From Trypanosoma brucei gambiense DAL972 (lineage: Eukaryota > Euglenozoa > Kinetoplastea > Trypanosomatida > Trypanosomatidae), in NCBI RefSeq assembly GCF_000210295.1, contig NC_026740.1:2062071-2126070 (forward strand): DNA of 64,000 nt, in the 5' to 3' direction. Below are positions 10,748 through 21,192 of this stretch, one piece after another. Position 1 is the stretch's first letter, and every line of letters starts with the position of its first letter. Under the pieces are notes generated by a model. That model was not told the origin of the DNA, ran no database searches, and was given only the letters and a program-made list of their open reading frames with translations. The position numbers were made by a program, and so were the translations under genes.

Positions 10748-12306
10748 TTACCAACCGTGACGACTCTTAGCGGACTCGAGCACCACGACAGGCGTACGCA
10801 CTGTGTGGATCTTCGGCGGTATCGGCATGTGGTCGCAGACAATCTCCTTGCAGTCAGTGAGTGTGCATGGGACACCGATTATATCATCCAAGCGTATTGA
10901 GCCACACCGTTCCAGCAGTAACTTCCCAATGGCCTTTTGGGACGCCAGCTTCTTGAGGTCCTCCGCTGCAATAGGGATGGCGCAGAGTCTCAGAACGCAA
11001 GACCGGATGGCACTTTTGTCGGCACTGATTTTTTCGAGTAACTCGCAGTCACTCAAACTCAACTCCTCGAGAGTCTTTATGGCAAATACAGGATCAACGT
11101 GTGTCAAGTGCTTGGCGTTTCTCACACATAGTGACCGCAGTGCTTCACACCGCGAGAGGTCTTCAATTTCCTTATTCCCCACGAAGGGACCCTCGAGTAT
11201 CAACTTGCTGAGCTCCGGCAGCGAGGCGATGGCAGCAAATTCGGAGACGCTGCGCAGCCCACAAATATACAATTCCCTCAGTTTCTTCGGCGATGCCAAC
11301 TTCGATACGTTCAGCTCCCCACCACAGTACCAGAGTTGAAGGCACGTGAGATTCGTGGCCGACTCACAAATGGTTTCCAATGTGGTGGTGGAAGCAGACC
11401 CGCTACACAACCCGAGGGTCTCCAATGGAGATCTCCGCCCGGGGAACACCACCTCGGGTGAGTCATCCAAAAACAGCCTGCGTAGATTCCGCAGGGATGC
11501 GATGTCCTTAGAAGTCTTTTTACTGAGTGTCGAGCAGAATCGCAGGTCGACTTCGCTCAGGGATGTGCTGTACAGCTTTCCCACACATTCATCAGTCACC
11601 GCAGTAGCCCGCAATAGGAGCTTCTCCAGCGGTGGCGCACAGTCCACAGGGCCAACAATTCTTGCACGACTGCATAGGCTGAGGTCCAACACCTTCAGCG
11701 ACCTCAGGTTGGTCAATGGGCTTATGTCAACAATTTCCTTGTTCCCGCTGAGGATCACCTCCTCGAGCGTAGTGAATGCTGATAGTGCCTTCACATCGGC
11801 ATCCGTTACGCCGCTATTCGTCAGGCGCAACACACGAAGTAACGGCAGCTCGGTTCCCCACTCGAACGTAGAACGAACACCCACATTGTCAAGACATAAC
11901 TCCACCAATTTCTTGCAGTTTTTCAGTGAGATCTTGCTATGCACCGCCGAGAAATCCCCCAAGCCGCAGCACCTTTAACGACACACAATCATGAAAATAC
12001 TCGACAAGTCCATTGGCAACGATAAGGGGAGGTTCCGTAAATACCAATCGTCTGAGATTGGCCACGTCAGTGTGTCAGTGAGGCCTTTCAGGTTGGACAG
12101 TCCTCATGGGGAAGCTACCGAGAAACAGGGCATTCCCAAGAATTTTGGATCCTGGTAACTCGAGAAATTCTTATTACAATCTCACGGAGTTTCCAAAGGA
12201 CTCCCACCTTTCTCCATTCGTTTTCCCGCGGGTACTGGCAGGAAAACGTTTGGGGGGCCGGAATTTTCGGATCCGACTGTGGGGTAACCACCCGCCCGAT
12301 TTCCAA
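10748..12306 (-). CDS. Leucine-rich repeat protein, copy 1, 5' part lost in assembly gap
   Basis: About 400 C-terminal codons are intact (10748 to about 11955) and nearly identical to the complete copy at 36856-38793. They form tandem leucine-rich repeats of about 23-24 residues with the pattern LxxLxLxxC and ThxDhxxL. Near 11955 one extra C in a C-run shifts the frame, and the sequence up to the N gap departs from the other copies by many indels. I read this as poor sequence at a contig end, so the gene is probably intact in the organism. It resembles the trypanosome LRRP/ESAG8-like LRR proteins but shows no RING finger. Its role is unknown; a protein-protein interaction platform is the general expectation for LRRs. 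Confidence 0.75.
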
Positions 12307-12406
12307 NNNNNNNNNNNNNNNNNNNNNNNNNNNNNNNNNNNNNNNNNNNNNNNNNNNNNNNNNNNNNNNNNNNNNNNNNNNNNNNNNNNNNNNNNNNNNN
12401 NNNNNN
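12307..12406. other. Assembly gap (100 N)
   Basis: It is exactly 100 N, a conventional placeholder for unknown size. By alignment, 12306 corresponds to 38430 and 12407 to 39965, so about 1.5 kb (the LRR 5' coding part and upstream spacer) should be missing if the copies are collinear. Confidence 0.95.
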
Positions 12407-12544
12407 TTTCATTTGTGTATAATTCCCATACATTACTGTCAATATGTTGGTTTTACCATCGACTGTTCTCTTTCCTTAACGGGCACAATCTATTCCATTT
12501 CACTCCTTTTCATAACCACTCCCTGCCGCTTCCTTTCACATTAT
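12407..12544. repeat. Gap-flanking repeat, identical to 39965-40102
   Basis: 138 bases immediately right of gap 1 are identical to the 138 bases immediately left of gap 2 (offset 27558). Identical sequence ending at two gaps means the assembler could not resolve this repeat. Confidence 0.95.
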
Positions 12545-12981
12545 TCTTTTCGATGACCCCTCTTCGGCTTTTCCCTCGTTAAAGCGTTAAATGCCTCCCC
12601 CCTCCCCCTTAGCATTGCCCCATTCCTTCCTCTCTTTCTCTTTCTTTTCCGCATTGCTTCGTGTTTGACTCCTCAACGTTGACAATAATGATAATGGCCA
12701 ACAGCAGCATCAACAGGAGGAGTTGAGCAGTTGCGTAAATTCATTTCCCCTTCCCTCCGGCCACCATTCACCCTCCTTTTTTTTCCCTTTGCTTTTGTTC
12801 CCCAGCACAAGTGGGACAAAACTCCCTCCCCATTACCATCACCATCACCCACACGCATATTCTCCTCTCAATAATATGGAAGTTAACATACAAATGTATA
12901 AATATAAAATATATGGGTGTAAATATATACGGGGTCATGAAAGGGAACAGGTTTGCAAAGACAAAAAACAAAAACAAACAA

Positions 12982-13002
12982 ACACACACACACACACACA
13001 CA
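12982..13002. repeat. (CA)n microsatellite
   Basis: It is a short CA dinucleotide run in non-coding spacer. Confidence 0.8.
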
Positions 13003-14276
13003 AACACAGCAAAAAGGAGAAAATAGACTAGGTAAAAGGAAACAACTTTTTTATGTTTGGTTTCATTTTCAAAGGAAAGTGAGTAAAAGAGGAAAGCACC
13101 GAGATTGCGTAAAACCGCACCCCGCCACGTGAGTGATACATAAAAAAAAAGTTATGAAGGATCTCATATTACCTTCAACGTCAGTGTGGGTAAATAGTAA
13201 TAATATTAACAATAACAATAAGAGTGATCAAAACAACATTGACAGTAGAAAAAAAGGTATCACAGTCGTGGTAGCATAAAATAAGTAAAAGGTAAATAAT
13301 AACAAAAATAGCAACAGCAAAATTCTTAAAAAAAAACTGGATGGGCACAGTGCGCGCATTGGCCACCGGAGGGAGAAGAAGAAAAGGGACTGGGTATTAA
13401 ACTGAAGGGGTGCACACATACGCATAAACGAGGAGACACGCACATGGAAGCTCCAAAAAGGAGGAAAGGATAAAACAACAACAACAACAACGACAAAATT
13501 TTACCCATGAGCAAGTGTGAGAGCTTTCCTGTCTGTTTTATGTTGCAGCAGCAGTAGCATTAGCATTAGCAGCAACTGCACGTCCATACGTATAATCAAG
13601 CATATATACATATTTATTCATTCGGTCATATAAATATAAATATATATATATATATATTATGTACGTACGTAAACATGCCTGGAGCGCAGGAACGGAACTC
13701 ATTAAGTCAGCGGGGGGGGGGAAGCAGAAAATATCAAATAAAAAAAAGCAACAGTCACATAACAAACCAAACACAAAATAAAGGCTCACAGACTTCCACC
13801 CCCTGCTATACCGTCTCGGCTACTGCTACTCGTTCCTTTCCAGCCATCCAACCAGTTGAACCGCAAACCAAAAACAAACGAACAGAAACAAAAAGAGAAA
13901 GACGTGCGTGTAAGCTATTTCCCCTTTCCCTGCAACACCTCTAATCCATATGCACCAACACACACACACACAAAAGCACAAAAAAACAGGGGGAAAAACG
14001 TTGGTAATCCTTTAGTAAGAAACTCAGCGTAAAGCGGAAAGTGATTAAGGTGCGCGGAAAGGAAAATAATCAACATCCAAGAATGAAGAAGGAAAACAAC
14101 AACAACAGCAACGCCACCTACCCAATGCGCGAAGCTTAGGTCAGTATGAAACGATGCGCAGAGTGGAAAAGAAGACAAAAGGCTGGTGATGAAAGGAAAT
14201 GAAAAATCCAAGAAAACAACGGTGGTGTGCGGCTGCCGTCTCCATAACACATTAATGCACATACGAACGGTGTTAG

Positions 14277-14606
14277 CTCCCACGGAACAAGAAGACAACA
14301 AGGTATTCGCGCCGGTCCTGTAATGTGTCTCCACTGCTCAAATGGCGTCTCACACATGACCCAGTGCAATCGTGTGCACATGAACAACTGGTGTCAATCA
14401 GATACTCAGAAGGAAAAATCAAGAGGCCCCGCTTCAGAGGTTGGTAAATAATATTTTTCATAAGGATGTCTCGCAACTCTCGAACTGTGTGGCGCGGCTG
14501 CGGCGTAGAGGAACAGTCATGCATGCAGGACAATCAGCTACGGGAATGAATACCTCCTCTACGGGTGCTGGCAAGCATCTTACTGATGGGACAAACATGC
14601 GTAGAA
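14277..14606. repeat. Kinesin 3' end duplicated at 35693-36022
   Basis: 330 bases, comprising 181 bases of 3'UTR and the last 49 codons including the stop, recur at 35693-36022 with a constant offset of 21416. I saw no difference by eye. At the right edge the second copy switches abruptly to sequence from position 9915. Confidence 0.95.
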
Positions 14607-16890
14607 GCCGCGCAGCAAATGCCCAGAAAGCGAAGCTCAGTGAAGTAAATACCGTAACTCTATAGATACGCCTGGCGCGAGCACGCATTCGTGGCTCGCT
14701 TGCAGGTGTACGTCCCACCTGTCCTTCATTGACACCGTCTTTACGCCGCAGACAGAGGTGCGGCACTATTCGACTCAGGGAAACAGGTGGTGAAGAGCAC
14801 AGTGAATCCTGAAAACCTCCCAGGAACGTATCATCCGATTCCCTTTCGTGGTGCAGCGTACTCAAACGGGAAGAGCACAATCCAACAATCCGTGGATCTC
14901 TGGCTGGCGTATCTGATAGCTCGGGGCTGTATGAAGTGGCGCCAAAACTTCCTAACCGACTACTCATTGTTGAAAGCTGCTTTTCTAGCCACTTGTTACG
15001 TACAGTTAGCCTCCTTACTTTTGCCAGTAGTTCGGCCTTCGTCTCCGTACGACCCACGACAGGTCGGTTCTGCACCCTCTTGGCGCACTTAGCAAACTGT
15101 AGTGTTGAAAGGGTTTCGGTTGCGTCCTTTAGATCCGGGGATATGGTGCAGAGGAGCGCTGTCACAGCATTCCCGCCGATACTTTCCTGCAACAACCGTG
15201 TGAGTTTAGAGTCACGATACGGTATGTGCACGGCATCCCCTCCCTTAGGGCTCGTGGTGAGTTTCCTAATAACATTCCCCAGCAGAGTTAAGGAAAGATT
15301 AATGTGTCGTGCCTCTTCTAGTCGCTTTCCGTTAGCCTTCGTATCGGCTACCCTCTCGGAACCGGCCAAGTCCACCAGAGTCGCTAATGATCGAATTTCT
15401 GTTATTACTAATGGCGGCTGCGGTGCTAAACCCAACGCGCCCTGACCCTTATTCACCACAGGTGCCTCCCGTTGCCGTAATGCAATGTAAAAGAATAGAT
15501 GAGAGCGCCCACTACGCTGGTTCACTGCTGTCGAACCGACATGACGCTGCACTGCTGCCCATTTGAGAACATGTAGCGCTTCCTCGGCATCACGCACCGG
15601 ATGCCATGAAAGGCCTTCCACAACAACTCCCACATTTGCAACGTCCCGTATTTTCAGTGTGGCGCTGGACGCGGTGGATTTGGCGCGACGGGAGGCCGTA
15701 CCAACTGCGACCCGATTCTGACACACTACCCCTTTTGCATCGATTGATTGGCCCCCAGCCCCCGTTTCATTGGTTGTGTCGCAGCCCTTCTTGGAAGTTT
15801 TGGGTTTCAAAATAAACTGCAATAAATCGTACATGTCTTCCTTGTAGATTTCCATTGCACTCACTTCCACTGCATAACCCCACTCGCGTGCAGGTTGTGA
15901 GGCCTCGCCCCCAGACATTGCTTCCGTTTTTCTCATCTGACTTCGCTCCTGCTCTGTGGCCGTGGTTGCCGAGGACGTTTGATGTAAACCCTTGTTGTCC
16001 AACCGAGCAAACAACTCCTGCAGCATTCGCGGTAATATCCCCGCCTCATCCGGGTCAGCCAAGCGCTCAGGCAAGCCACCCGCAGGTCCAAGCATGGTAT
16101 GAGTTTTACCGCTTCCGCTCTGTCCATAGCAGAGGATAGTTCCATTGAATCCTTCCAGCACATTCTGCAGAATAGGGCGACCGACGCGGTCCATTATTTC
16201 GTTCTGCGTGGTGTCACCTCCGAGTACGGCATCGAAGGCGAAGAAGCTGCCGCGCTCCTCTATTTCCCGCTGCTGCGAATTGCTGTCGAAGGGACTTCCA
16301 GAGGCGAAACCCTGAGCCTTCGGCTGCACACTAAACTCTTTCGGAGGGGGCACGTATTCAATTAAACCGTCTTCCTTGTGCAGCCGGCAACAGGTTGGTT
16401 TTACAGAGCCACGGAGTGCTGGTCGTACACGAACCGAGACGTTGATAGTTCCGCGCTTCATAGTGAACACCGCTGGGGTGTTCTTCGCGCCAACTAAAAG
16501 AGATGCCGCCTCTGTCTTTGGTGTTACCTGCGTATTTAGGCCGTTAACAGCGGCACCCCCGTACATTGTTTGGTCACTTTTCATGAAGTCTGTTACTCCT
16601 GTTTTATCTGGGAGCTGCTCTACCTCAGGTGCAACGTGTAAACTCAAGCGTCCCCCAAGAGAACTCAAATTCGACGGCAGGGAGCAAAAAGCCGGTTTGC
16701 TGAGGCGCGGCGTGTAGTTATCAGGTGCTGGTGTCTCTTCAAGGAATGAGGAGCTTCCAGGGACACTGTGAGGCCGGTAAAGAAAGTGGCTTTTCTCTAG
16801 AAGATCTGCACCAACGGAGGTGCAACGCTCTATTGTCCCAAGGGAGGGTTCTGGCATGGGAGTAGTCGAATTTAAATGAATCCCATTCAT
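14458..16890 (-). CDS. Kinesin, N-terminal motor, C-terminal hydrophobic segment
   Basis: It is an ATP-driven microtubule motor of 810 residues starting at ATG 16890. After a 145-residue N-terminal extension the motor domain runs from about residue 148 to 607: P-loop GQSGSGKT (256-263), switch I NQRSGRSH (457-464, Gly in place of the usual second Ser) and switch II DLAGSE (507-512), followed by HINLSLTLLGNVI and YRDSKLTRLLQ. Loops near 300-340 and 365-410 are enlarged. A short basic helix after the motor (about 618-643) could be a neck. Unusually for a kinesin, a hydrophobic stretch (VFTSLSFAFWAFAARLL, about 745-761) lies near the C-terminus, perhaps a membrane anchor. The class is not assignable by eye; it may belong to a kinetoplastid-specific clade. 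Its last 48 residues are duplicated at 35874-36022. Confidence 0.93.
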   Translation of the reverse strand: MNGIHLNSTTPMPEPSLGTIERCTSVGADLLEKSHFLYRPHSVPGSSSFLEETPAPDNYTPRLSKPAFCSLPSNLSSLGGRLSLHVAPEVEQLPDKTGVTDFMKSDQTMYGGAAVNGLNTQVTPKTEAASLLVGAKNTPAVFTMKRGTINVSVRVRPALRGSVKPTCCRLHKEDGLIEYVPPPKEFSVQPKAQGFASGSPFDSNSQQREIEERGSFFAFDAVLGGDTTQNEIMDRVGRPILQNVLEGFNGTILCYGQSGSGKTHTMLGPAGGLPERLADPDEAGILPRMLQELFARLDNKGLHQTSSATTATEQERSQMRKTEAMSGGEASQPAREWGYAVEVSAMEIYKEDMYDLLQFILKPKTSKKGCDTTNETGAGGQSIDAKGVVCQNRVAVGTASRRAKSTASSATLKIRDVANVGVVVEGLSWHPVRDAEEALHVLKWAAVQRHVGSTAVNQRSGRSHLFFYIALRQREAPVVNKGQGALGLAPQPPLVITEIRSLATLVDLAGSERVADTKANGKRLEEARHINLSLTLLGNVIRKLTTSPKGGDAVHIPYRDSKLTRLLQESIGGNAVTALLCTISPDLKDATETLSTLQFAKCAKRVQNRPVVGRTETKAELLAKVRRLTVRNKWLEKQLSTMSSRLGSFGATSYSPELSDTPARDPRIVGLCSSRLSTLHHERESDDTFLGGFQDSLCSSPPVSLSRIVPHLCLRRKDGVNEGQVGRTPASEPRMRARARRIYRVTVFTSLSFAFWAFAARLLRMFVPSVRCLPAPVEEVFIPVADCPACMTVPLRRSRATQFESCETSL

Positions 16891-17960
16891 ATTCTAACGC
16901 CGCGCGACGAACCAATGTAATGTTTGAACGTATATAAGTGAAATATGTTTATTTGTACTTCCCGTTCTAGCGGATGACAAGGACTACCACTACCACTACC
17001 GCACTTCACAACTACTAATATTGAAACTATAGTTACCTATGTCTTAAGACCAGCCGGCCAATGAAAGTTATCGATCTATATATCTATATCTATAGATATA
17101 CAAAAAGATAGACAAATATAAACAAAAATATATAAATACGTGAGTTTGCCACCTCCCTATTATTGTTGTCCTTTTTTTTTCTTCTACTTCTCCTACTTGA
17201 GCAAATGAAACAATGATCAAGTGAGGAAACACCGGGTTCAGCGGTGCTCACCCTCCCCTTTACTCTACCACTCGAGGTGTATTTAAAAAAAAATTTATAC
17301 GAAACTCTACACTTTAAGAACTACTTCCCTATATTTTCCCTCAACGAATCCCCAAACAGTCAAGGGCCTAATAAAATGCCTACGTGCGTCTCCTTTCCTG
17401 TTAAAACAAAAATAAACACGTTTACCGCCAAGTATCCGAATGGGTATCACCGAAACGGCCAAACCCTCACGATGCATCAGTGGTGGTGGAGATGTCAACA
17501 AAGAGAAAAAGCAGTGGGAACAAACATACAAACAAAAAAAGAGGAGATGGAAGTGAGAGAAGAAGCAACCAAAGAAGCACATGCATATACACGGACACAA
17601 GTTCACACATACACGTATATGGGCTGGGGAAAAATTAATGACTCCTACGTCGTTAACGCGCGAATAAGATAAGGATTGGATGTATATATTACAACGTTAT
17701 TGGTAGTTACTACTCTTTTCTTTAAGTATTCCCTCTTCTCTTCTCTTCCTCCCTTTCCTTTTCTTCTCTTTGCTTCTGCCGCTGATATACACACTAGTGG
17801 CGACCATGAATGTCTCAACTCCATTTCATACTTGTGCGTATATGACAGGGTTGCGTCTGCTCACCGTGCCATCATAAGCCTATCCATGATCCCCATACTG
17901 TTAAAAAAAAAAAATGCACACAAGCGCTTTAACGTGATGATGAGTACGGATCATAATGCA
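16891..17960. other. Intergenic spacer
   Basis: It is about 1.1 kb between kinesin and TYW1, holding the TYW1 3'UTR and the kinesin 5' leader. It includes a self-complementary AT-rich stretch at about 17072-17100 (TATCTATAGATA core). No gene is visible. Confidence 0.55.
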
Positions 17961-20468
17961 TCAGCAGCCGGAAGTAATCACCTCTGACTTACCCGACTTC
18001 CGAATCACACGCACTTGTGTTGGATCAAACCCCCTTTCCTCCGACTGAAACACGGCCCACGGAGGGGTGGGCGCAGCATATTCCGCTGCAGTGAAGTCCC
18101 GCCTGCCGCTACGTGCCAACTCGGAAAACTTGTCGTAGTCGATCCATGTGTGCCATACGCCATCGATAAAGAAACGCCGTAGAGATATGAGAACGCAACA
18201 ACTATGCTCGTGCTCGCACGCAATCCGATATGGTCCACATAACGAACTCGTTGTCATGCCCCCTTCCACATGCGTCTCCGCACCGCTTTCAGCAGCGGCT
18301 ACGGCGCCTTGCTGCTCCTCAACAATGTCTCTTCCTAACCACATGCGTTTCTCCTTTGGCTCATTTGATGTCGCCAACTGCTGGCACAGCGCCTCACAGA
18401 ACTCTACCACCTCCGTGTGACGCGGTACATTATCCTTCATGGTGAGTGTTGATGTGCTACTCGTTCCGCAGTACGTGACTCCTTTCACTTCAATGAAGTC
18501 AGGCCAACCGAGTCGCACGAGATCGGCATAAGCTGACACATTCTCCGTATTGTATTTATTCACGAGAGTCAGCCGAAACACCGTACGTTGAGGTTTCCGG
18601 CGCAGTTCTCGCACACAGGCGAGGCACCGCTCCCAATAGTCTTCGAACAGCGGGCGGTCAACGCGCTGAAGTTCCTCTGGCGTTGGTGCATCAATCGACA
18701 GATAGAGTTGCGTGACTGGCTTCAAATCCCGCAATTGCTCGGGGAATTGCGCGTTTGTAACCATGAAGGAAGAAATGTTCTGCTCGTGGAGTAGGTCAAC
18801 GAAGGTGTTAATCTCCGGGTACATGATGGGCTCTCCAACGAGTGAGAGGGCGCAGTGCCGAACGTTAAGTGCTTCCTCGAGCCGCTGCGGTGTTACGCCC
18901 GGGACACCGCGCATTTGCTTAACCATCCGCCTATGTCCGGCGAGGCCCCCTTCAATTAACTCCCGTGGAGGATCGACCTTCCAGCGAAATGAACGCCCAA
19001 CCGGATTGGTGTGATGACGCCAGCAAAACACGCATTTGTTCGCACAGGCTAAACTTGGTGTCATTTCCATACACTGGTAGGATGCAATATTGTAGAAGGT
19101 ATGTTTGTAACATCCACCACGGCCACGCAGCATGGCTTTGGTCCACCGGCACAGTTTCACTCCGCTGTGGGAGCCCACAAGGTGGTAGCCTTGCCGCTGT
19201 AAATTCTCCCGAAGGCGGGGGTACAAAAGCTCCGGGGGCTCTCCGTTGGTTGTGGATGAAAAATAATCATCACCCTCACCCACGATATCTTCCACATCTT
19301 CTGCATCACCGTCATCGCTATTATTATTATTATTATTTTTATCATCATTGTTGTCACTGTTTTCACTATCACTGTCACCATCGTCACTCCCGCATCCCTC
19401 CGATGGGTCTCCATTTTGACTGTTGTGATTACCACTGCCCGAGGCCACTGCTTCGTCGTCCTTCACACATTCGCCACCGACGCTTTGTTCCTCCTCTTCA
19501 TTGTTTTTGTTATTTAAACGGCGGTTCAAACTCTGCGCCCCGTTCATTGATTTCTTCTTCATAACCGTTACTCCATCCGCAGTGAAAGCGGCCCGTCCAA
19601 TCCACTTCACTAAAGCAGTGGAGAAGACATGAAAGAGTGTTGTGGTATTTGACTCACTCGCATAGACGGGTGGGATTACGAACTTTCCGCCGAGGCCTTT
19701 ACACCATGTATACAAGTCCTTAGCGAAACGATTGAATTTCTCAGGTCCGTATGCAATGTCACCCAATCCGAATATAGCGAAATTTACTCCTGCAAAGACG
19801 TCACGCGGGACGCGGAAGTCCAAGTAGGCATCCTTCAGCATGGAGGCGAAGCTGTGCGATGGCTCAGGTGCGGTGCCACCAGTGTATGTACTAACAAAGA
19901 AGACAACAAGCCCATAAGCCCCGCTTTCCAGCAGGTGCTCAGTGCTGCACTGTGTTGCTTCTTCCTTAAGTTGAAGTAGTTTTATTTCAGGTGCTACGCC
20001 GGCCTTGGGATCACGGCTACAACAACAAGACACCCCTGAAGCGGCGTCCAGCACCAAACTACCGCCGCAGGTCCCGTAGGCCGAGCTGTTCTCATGCAAA
20101 GCTAAATTTAGCATAGAGATGAGTTTGTTAGATAACTTGTACGAGGTATTGGATTGCGTCGCGTATGCAACAAGAATTTTCTTCCTTTTCTGTTGCTTGC
20201 CACAGGTTTCTACATTTTCGCTGGTGATGACATCATCATTAGAGGAGCAGCAACGACAACTGCTGCCCTCACCAGCATCACGGCGATTCGGTATGATGCT
20301 TTTCCCATTATGAATTTGTGCGCCCGCAGTTGTTTGCGCCGCCTCTGGTGGTTGATCCTCAACTGACCGCCTCCGATGCATAAACCACCGAAAAAAAATA
20401 ATGCCGACAAACGTTAACACCCAACAGCCAACGAGAAGATCCCCCGGCGTAACGGATAGCAGCTCCAT
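17961..20468 (-). CDS. TYW1: Wybutosine biosynthesis radical SAM enzyme TYW1, long form with flavodoxin domain
   Basis: TYW1 uses S-adenosylmethionine and pyruvate to convert 1-methylguanosine at position 37 of tRNA-Phe to the tricyclic 4-demethylwyosine. The first ATG is at 20468 (an upstream GTG extends the frame by 8 codons), giving 835 residues. In order: a predicted membrane span at about 9-28 followed by basic residues; a flavodoxin-like FMN domain (ILVAYATQSNTSYK at about 97-110, STYTGGTAPEPS, FGLGDIAYG); an acidic Asp/Asn/Ser-rich linker (about 320-405); and the radical SAM domain with the CxxxCxxC cluster CANKCVFC (Cys475, 479, 482) and LVGEPIMYPEI. Kinetoplastids are reported to have a long and a short (mitochondrial) TYW1; the flavodoxin domain marks this as the long one. 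The N-terminal span suggests ER anchoring, as proposed for yeast TYW1. Confidence 0.95.
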   Translation of the reverse strand: MELLSVTPGDLLVGCWVLTFVGIIFFRWFMHRRRSVEDQPPEAAQTTAGAQIHNGKSIIPNRRDAGEGSSCRCCSSNDDVITSENVETCGKQQKRKKILVAYATQSNTSYKLSNKLISMLNLALHENSSAYGTCGGSLVLDAASGVSCCCSRDPKAGVAPEIKLLQLKEEATQCSTEHLLESGAYGLVVFFVSTYTGGTAPEPSHSFASMLKDAYLDFRVPRDVFAGVNFAIFGLGDIAYGPEKFNRFAKDLYTWCKGLGGKFVIPPVYASESNTTTLFHVFSTALVKWIGRAAFTADGVTVMKKKSMNGAQSLNRRLNNKNNEEEEQSVGGECVKDDEAVASGSGNHNSQNGDPSEGCGSDDGDSDSENSDNNDDKNNNNNNSDDGDAEDVEDIVGEGDDYFSSTTNGEPPELLYPRLRENLQRQGYHLVGSHSGVKLCRWTKAMLRGRGGCYKHTFYNIASYQCMEMTPSLACANKCVFCWRHHTNPVGRSFRWKVDPPRELIEGGLAGHRRMVKQMRGVPGVTPQRLEEALNVRHCALSLVGEPIMYPEINTFVDLLHEQNISSFMVTNAQFPEQLRDLKPVTQLYLSIDAPTPEELQRVDRPLFEDYWERCLACVRELRRKPQRTVFRLTLVNKYNTENVSAYADLVRLGWPDFIEVKGVTYCGTSSTSTLTMKDNVPRHTEVVEFCEALCQQLATSNEPKEKRMWLGRDIVEEQQGAVAAAESGAETHVEGGMTTSSLCGPYRIACEHEHSCCVLISLRRFFIDGVWHTWIDYDKFSELARSGRRDFTAAEYAAPTPPWAVFQSEERGFDPTQVRVIRKSGKSEVITSGC

Positions 20469-21192
20469 TGTGATGAGCGTTCGGGCGTACACGCAGGGGG
20501 AAAAACAAGACAGTTACTGTGAGGATCGAGAGAAGATAGTGCGCTACAGTTTGTCAACCTTTATTAGTCGTACTTAAAGCAAAAAAGAAATGTTGCGTGC
20601 TTTATTATTACCACACAGTTCGTCTTTCCACTTTAAATCTGCTTCCTTCACCCTCTCTTACTTCAGGTACCCTTGACCGGAATACACCCACAAGCACACA
20701 CACAAGCTTTCTCTCACCCTGATTACCTTGTCCCGCCCTTGACCTTCCGAGAGCAGTTTCCTTCCTTGGCTTTGTTAAGTTTTTTTTTTTAAAAAAAGAA
20801 AGGGAGATCGTTGAAGAGAGAAAGAGAGAGAGAGAGAGAAAGAGACTGGAGCTCCGCAACACGGCACCAGCAGCTCATTCGTACGGGTATGTGCTGCGCA
20901 GTTTTTCGCCGCGTTCTTACGAAATTCGTTTCACCTGACTCCTCCTTCCTTTCCATATTCGCGTTTTTCCCTCTTGTGCTTCTTCTTGAAGATCACCCCT
21001 GTTTGAATCAAACATTACGAGGCGTGCTGGGGGTTAATTCACCCCTGCCACCACCGATAATAACATGGGGAAATCAAACAAACAGAGCACCGATGAAACA
21101 CAAACAACTGCAGAAAGATTTTCTGCCGTACACTTACAATCAAAGCAAAGAGACCACTGGTGTTACCGTGGGCGACGGTGGTGGCGTAGGTG
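20469..21192. other. Intergenic spacer
   Basis: It holds the VTA1 3'UTR and the TYW1 leader. A coding-strand pyrimidine tract (about 20520-20540) ends at an AG at 20517-20518, a possible trans-splice acceptor 48 bases before the TYW1 ATG. A GA repeat lies at about 20813-20846. No gene is visible. Confidence 0.55.
20813..20846. repeat. (GA)n purine tract
   Basis: It is an imperfect GA repeat on the plus strand, hence a pyrimidine tract on the transcribed strand, and could act in processing of the VTA1/TYW1 precursor. Confidence 0.75.

Larger units (their letters stand above)
9915..12306. repeat. Duplicated segment (source copy), LRR side
   Basis: It corresponds to 36023-38430 at a constant offset of 26108 up to about 11955. 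From 10075 to about 11955 I found only a handful of substitutions. From about 11955 to the gap at 12307 the match breaks down into many single-base indels and substitutions, which looks like low-quality read-end sequence rather than evolution. Confidence 0.9.
12407..14457. other. Intergenic spacer between kinesin and LRR copy 1
   Basis: It is the kinesin 3'UTR and upstream region of LRR copy 1. The first 138 bases are identical to 39965-40102, and 14277-14457 recurs at 35693-35873. It holds a CA run at about 12982-13002 and AT-rich stretches near 13630-13660, plus a G8 run at about 13713. No supported gene is visible. Confidence 0.6.

Noticed and set aside
11346..11978. Plus-strand frames opposite the LRR genes (also 37454-38101)
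   Set aside because: They are shadows of the LRR coding strand, repeated only because the LRR gene is duplicated.
12307..12406. N run considered as biological low-complexity sequence
   Set aside because: It is exactly 100 N, a standard assembly placeholder, as is 40103-40202.
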